Source: Rhizophlyctis rosea
Taxonomy: Eukaryota > Chytridiomycota > Chytridiomycetes > Rhizophlyctidales > Rhizophlyctidaceae
Assembly (NCBI GenBank): GCA_027596075.1
Contig: JADGJC010000049.1
Location: 124,001 to 188,000 of the forward strand
Length of the DNA: 64,000 nucleotides
Direction of reading: 5' to 3'
The notes under the pieces are model-generated. The model saw only the letters and a list, made by a program, of their open reading frames with translations, had not been told where the DNA came from and did no database searches. Made by a program: the position numbers and the translations under genes. Of the stretch, positions 59,491 through 64,000 are shown piece after piece (the stretch's first letter is position 1; each line of letters begins with the position of its first letter).

Positions 59491-61120
59491 TCACAATAAA
59501 TCAGAAAACCGCACAATTTCCACGCCCTCTAAGATCTCAGAATACCCAGGATCCTTGGTCGGGTAGCCCTGAGTGTTCTGATTTCCACATGTGGATCCCG
59601 AGCTCGCCTCGCGTTCCCCATTTCTCTGCTGTCGGTACTTGAGGGCCGCAAGTTCGAGCATTATGTTGCACTCTTCTTTCCCTGACATGTAGTCTCGTCG
59701 TTCCTTCACACCACCACCCTTCCGATCTCTGTAGCCTTTCATCACTAACTCACAAACACCCAACACACCTCTGATGGTGTCTGTGTGGTGACGCGTCGAA
59801 AACCCCTCTTCCGTGCGCTTGCACTGTGGTCGAAACAGTTTGTACGTATGGTCCCACTCACGAAACGGTGCCGTTTCCATCAGTTGCTCTCGTCGTGCCT
59901 CCACATCGAATGTTGTTTCGTAGTCAAGTATGTGTCTCAAACCCAGAGCCGCAACTAACTCGCTCAGGACCCTGACTTTCACCGGAAACCTGTCCCTGGC
60001 AATGTTCCCCACCCCCTTCGCTGCCCACCTTTGGGGTATCAAGCAGGCGAAGACAAGGTTGACCGCTTCACTCCCACACCGTGTCCCCCAATCCCGAATA
60101 AACTGTTCCGTCACATGCTGGATCCCCCACGCTCGGCGATAGGCAGTAACGTAGTCCTGCCACTTCTCCCTCTCTGTGGCCCGATTGCTTGCGATCCGAG
60201 ATTTGATTCTGGCAAGGTCCTCGTCGTTCACGGGTGCTATACTGAGAAGCATTTGGCCCTTCTTGGACAGGGGCTTCTGGCCATCCTGGGCAACCACTGA
60301 GGGCCCTTTTGACCCTGTGACGAGCAATGCCTTCAATTCCAAAAAGAACCTGCGCTGCCCATTCTCCTTCCGCACATCGTTCGCAGCCATGACCCCTAAC
60401 ATTGGCGAGTCGTCCGTAAGGAGCATGATACGACCCCCTTCCGTTCTCTGATACGTCCGAGGAAGGTTCATCCCCACCTGGTACAACCACCGAAGTGTTA
60501 GGGGAGGCGGAAATAGAGGGCTTCTTTGAGAGGAAGCGAATGGGAACGGGGAATGCGCTCCGCAATGTTTGGGAGGGAAGAAGGTTCATTGTGAAGGCGG
60601 AGCTGTAACAACACAGCTGTGTCACTTGTGTCAGGCCTTGATCCTCGCCGTCTCCGAGCTGTGACAAGGATTCTGCAAGGCCTGACAACTTCTGCCACCC
60701 ACCCCGCAAAGTATGAGCCGCTGTCCCAGTCTCCACGTTGTCCTGAAGCCAGGGTGTGACGGTATCTTGCTGCGCAACCAGTCCCTGCCTCCAATTACGG
60801 CAGACCGCTGGGATCACGCTGAACCGCACTTCGTTGTACCTTCGTAGGCCATCCAAGATCCAGAGTAGGATGTACGGCCTCCAAACTGTGTCGATCTTTT
60901 CGTCGACGTCCTCAGCCATGAACGTGTAGGGCTCGTTCTTGTGCTTCTCGTACGTCTCGGAGTTGGTGTAAAATTTACTTGGAAAGCGGAACACCATAAT
61001 GCGTTTGAGTAGGGCTTTATCTGTCCAGTCAAATTTGGGGAACTTCCCTTTGTTGCAGTTCAGGATCTGCTTCAAAGCTTCAAACTCCAAGCGAACTCGC
61101 TTCGGAACAACCTAGCAGAT
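59491..61120 (-). pseudogene. D5-type helicase C-terminal fragment plus downstream ORF (virus-like), frameshifted
   Basis: From about 61120 the minus strand reads KFPKFDWTDKALLKRIMVFR, FPSKFY, DEKIDTVWRPYILLWILDGL and FSVIPAVCRNWRQ. This is the end of a D5-family SF3 helicase, where the arginine of the R-I/R-V strand and the following helical pair are conserved. The Walker region is absent, so only the C-terminal part remains. Near 60500 the frame shifts to another ORF (to 59491, about 331 codons) beginning around LRWLYQVGMNLPRTYQRTEG. I do not recognise that ORF; it may be the rest of the same protein. The wording differs from the matching region in the neighbouring D5 gene, so this is a second lineage and not a duplicate. 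It is an endogenous viral or mobile-element remnant. Confidence 0.55.
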
Positions 61121-61156
61121 GACTTGTATGCGCTACCTTTTTTTGTCGTCTCATCT

Positions 61157-61468
61157 AAAAAACCCAAAAAACCCAAAAAGATTACCGCATCATAAAAAAA
61201 AAACATCAAAAAAAAACGTCAAAAAACCCAAAAACCCCAAAAACCATTAAATTCTATCAGGGGTCTTGGGTTTTTTGGGTTTTTTTGAAATAGAACTTAT
61301 ATCAGACTAATAAATTGAGACTGTCTCTGAGTTTGAGAAACCTCCAATGGGGGGTGGTTTGTCCTTACTGAAAAAACCCGGCCAGCGCAGCGTTTTTTGG
61401 ATTTTTTGGGTTTTTTTGACGTTTTTTTTATGGTGCGGTAATCTCTTTGGGTTTTTTGGGTTTTTTTG
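61157..61468. repeat. Long A/C-rich palindrome, MITE-like or viral intergenic
   Basis: The left arm (61157-61243) carries aaaaaacccaaaaaaccc, gattaccgca and aaacgtcaaaaaaccc. The right arm (61393-61468) holds the complements: gggtttttttgacg, tgcggtaatc and gggttttttgggtttttt. Arms of about 75 bp flank about 150 bp. A third G/T tract (gggttttttgggttttttt, 61268-61286) can also pair with the left arm. The element lies between the two D5-related genes. Confidence 0.7.
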
Positions 61469-61511
61469 ATAATACATTATGTTCTTTGATCCCCCCCACC
61501 ATCATTAGCTA

Positions 61512-63403
61512 TCATTCCTCATTCTTCGGGACAAGATGAAGGTTTTCCACCAGAAATACGTTGCGTCGGGTGTTGTGCTTGTACCGGCCACAGCACCCAG
61601 CGCCGGACGTGGAATTGCACGCTTTGCAGGCCTTTCCGGAAAGAGAGATGATCCATTGGGGGTTGACCTGACGGAAGGTTGAGTGATCGAGCCTCTTGAC
61701 CGCTTTCTTGATGTGTTCTGAGAAGGCCAACCGGATGTCGTCCAACAGTGTAACTGCCCCTTCCTCGTACAAAATACGAGATGAGTTTTTGAGGAAGTTA
61801 AACAGGGGGTTGCAGGCCTCCCGCAATCCGTCTTTCGTCTCACAGAGTGCTGTCGCACAGAACGTCCAGAAAGAGTCTGTCGGATGCTCCTCCAGGGTGC
61901 GCTTGTAAGCGCGGAGGCATTTGAGCATGATTTGTGGCAATTCCCGTCTGATCTGCGTCATTAGGGTTGTATCCACCACTTCCACGGGCCGCTCAAATAG
62001 TATTTCCACCACACGCCGAGCGATTTGACCCTTATCCACATAACTTAGGTGCCAGTTTCCTCCGAAAACCATGGGTACAGCCCAATGTCCCGTCGTCGCG
62101 GTCTCGCGTTTGGTCGGGATGGGAATGGAACTTCCGGATACCATGGTCTGGAATATCTGTTGATCCAGGACGCTCCTCATGTCCGCCGGTAAGTCGTCGG
62201 TAATGACAACTTCTTTGTCTACGAGCCCTGACAGCCCGAACACTGGTTCGAAGTTGGCGGCGATGGCGCCGACGCGGCTGAACATACATTCGATGGTTTC
62301 GATGAGCTTGCTCTTACCCGTCCCTGCTTCCTCACTGAGGATGTAGAGCATCACCTGCAGGTCGTCCCGCTCCTTGATTCAGAAGAACAAGCGGCCGATG
62401 AGACTGCACAGCGTGTGATACATGTCATCTTCGGGAAGTTGGTAGCGGACGAGACGGTCGAATGCGGGCGTCTCTACATTGGAAAGGTCCAACTCATCGT
62501 CAAAATACTTCCTGACCACAAGGTTCCCATCGACTTCCATGGCTGGCGTGAAATCACAGGTGACAATGTTCAGCACCCCGTTGCGAAACCCAAGGGCATG
62601 GCGGTCCACCTCGATGAAGTCGCACGCGGAAAATCGCTGGTCGGTGAGGAATTTAGTGATGTTGTCGATGCTGTCGTATTCGTTCATGGCGTCTTCATTG
62701 TCCTTCAGGACGGCTTGGGCGAACTCTCTGCACGTCTGCCAAGGTGCAAAGGCATACGAGAGCTCAGGGCGGACACGACGGTAGATCATTCCTTCTTTGT
62801 CTTTGCGGACAAAATTCTCTTGGCAGGCCTCGACGACTTTACTGCGCATCCGCTGGTATCCAGTATTGTCCTTAGTCACCACCGAAATACTCCCGATATT
62901 GACTTGGTTCATCTGTGTGAAGACGTTTTGCACGAGAGGAGTGACGTAGGGAGGGTCGGGGTACGATTTATGTGGTGCCATCCCGCAGCGCATCTCCACA
63001 CTCCCGTTGTCAGTCATCTCCAACCAACAGGAAGCGCTGTCATGCACCTTTCCATGGATGCCACACCACTGCTCAGGGCCACAGGAGATAATGGCCCGAT
63101 TCTTCGTATACGTCCTTTCATCGGTAAGCATCAGCTTCCCCGGCCCCTTCTTGTCTTTCGTGCAGCTGTCCGTGAACAATGTGAGCGCCTGCTCCAAGTA
63201 TTCGTCTCTCTTTGTCTCTGCCGCCCTCGCTTCGTCCGCAGTGATCTCCTTGTACATTTCGGGGTGTCCTCTTGGGCCCAGAAGTGGAGGGTTTTCTCAG
63301 TTAGGGGTGGACCGCTGTAATCCGGGTCACAGAGGCCTGGGAAGTCGGCTTTACATACCGCCGCCTCGTACTTGTCTGATCGTTGCGAAAACTCGTCCCA
63401 CAC
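61512..63403 (-). pseudogene. D5-type primase-helicase of large DNA virus kind, disrupted
   Basis: The minus strand gives VWDEFSQRSDKYEAAVC and TLHFWAQEDTPK, the segment that joins the primase to the D5_N domain in NCLDV-type proteins. One base is missing near 63256 and the frame moves to MYKEITADEARAAETKRDEY, running through the D5_N-like region (FIEVDRHALGFRNGVLN as FIEVDRHALGFRNGVLNIVT). A TGA at 62379-62381 interrupts it in frame, after which the helicase continues: LYILSEEAGTGKSKLIE (Walker A), DKEVVITDDLP (Walker B), VFGGNWHLSYVDKGQIARRV (sensor and arginine). A cysteine cluster CKACNSTSGAGCC lies near the end at 61600. No primase catalytic motifs could be read upstream of 63403. Two disablements suggest a pseudogene of an integrated virus. 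Confidence 0.75.
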
Positions 63404-63831
63404 CGCGAACGCCGCTCTTCCTAATTGCTGCGCCGCCCGTCTTGGGTTTGACTGGTGATTTGCTGCGCACTCCGGGACTCTTCAGTCGCCTTTTATTACC
63501 GAGTGACGTGTCACCAAAGACTACCTTACCCTTGTGGTCAGGGAGGGCGCCGACAGTGGCAACGGGAAGATTTTTGTCGAACGCTCTGTACCAGAACGTT
63601 GAACAGAAGTGAATGCCAGCAGTTTTCATCATAATTGCCAGTCTAAGAGAAAAAAACCAACGCACTGCGGAGTCTTCCTTGGAGAATGAGCCAATTCTGG
63701 TCTATGTGCAGCCCGCCGAAATGTCAAAAAGGTGGTGAAATGAGGTGCAAAGATTTGGATGGAAGAATCACTTTGTGATGGATTTTATTGGAACAGTTAG
63801 TTTAGTATTAGGAATGTGTTCAAGACCCAAA
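63404..63831. other. Upstream flank of the D5 gene, frame unclear
   Basis: One minus frame from about 63630 (MKTAGIHFCSTFWYRAF) and another carrying AAQQLGRAAFAVWDEFS run in different phases, separated by a stop near 63500. The N-terminal part of the D5 protein is therefore either further frameshifted or a separate ORF. From about 63700 to 63831 no coding signal is seen; this would be the divergent promoter. Confidence 0.4.
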
Positions 63832-64000
63832 ATGCCCGACACGCGACTCATCACCAACTACACCCCGGATTGCATACGGGAAGACTACATCCGGTCAGGA
63901 TTTGGTGCTCGGGCGGGCCGTGAATGCAGAGGCATGTTGCAAGACCACGCCACCCAGCTGATGCAGAAAAATCGAGAGGACGCGGAGACTTGGGTCCGAA
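63832..64000 (+). CDS. Partial ORF of unknown function running off the window edge
   Basis: An ATG at 63832 opens MPDTRLITNYTPDCIREDYI and stays open to the last base (56 codons). It is charged and soluble in character, and divergent from the D5 gene. It shares no motif I recognise. It could be a neighbouring viral gene; no host origin can be shown or excluded. Confidence 0.4.
   Translation, partial: MPDTRLITNYTPDCIREDYIRSGFGARAGRECRGMLQDHATQLMQKNREDAETWVR

Noticed and set aside
62415..63320. 301-codon plus-strand ORF opposite the D5 gene
   Set aside because: The opposite strand carries clear D5-family motifs in order; this frame has none and is explained as antisense.

Overview
The window is eukaryotic nuclear DNA, most probably from a zoosporic (chytrid-type) fungus. 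Genes carry many short GT-AG introns of about 50-270 bp. Several encode conserved eukaryotic core proteins: SF3A2, DCN1, Mago nashi, eIF3i, Sec5, mitochondrial bS18 and a fungal complex I subunit. A class C GPCR with a solute-binding ectodomain and a PDE9-type phosphodiesterase fit an early-diverging fungus better than a yeast or mushroom. The lineage is an inference from gene content, not a direct reading. One assembly gap (Ns 8565-8653) lies inside a tandem repeat.

Layout. 1-5.2 kb: 3' part of a giant coiled-coil gene whose first bases look like the end of a PH domain. 5.2-18.0 kb: an unstable accessory block. It holds a family of ankyrin-like proteins (two nearly intact but each with one frameshift, plus two fragments), a 125-bp tandem repeat, three repeats ending in a tRNA-like B-box sequence, and a train of broken pieces of other genes (RRM protein, cyclin, dynein heavy chain, casein kinase 1). 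It also holds a cyclin gene duplicated as a large degenerate palindrome. 18.7-57.3 kb: the orderly core region, with twelve genes for splicing, neddylation, cell surface, cyclic nucleotide breakdown, exon junction complex, translation, mitochondrial ribosome and respiration, calcium binding, a HutD-AstE fusion enzyme, exocyst and a receptor. Two longer stretches (33.6-36.7 and 42.1-45.0 kb) show no gene I can support. 57.3-64 kb: a 31-bp satellite containing CCCTAA, then a virus-like block with two different D5-type primase/helicase relatives. One of these is split by a frameshift and an in-frame stop. The block also has a long A/C-rich palindrome and a divergent partial ORF at the window edge.

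The most interesting material is (a) the virus-like D5 block next to the satellite, probably an endogenous large DNA virus or related element; (b) the gene-fragment mosaic at 11-13.7 kb, which keeps introns and so moved as DNA; (c) the cyclin palindrome flanked by inverted tRNA-like repeats; and (d) the HutD-AstE fusion and the receptor with a bacterial-type binding domain.
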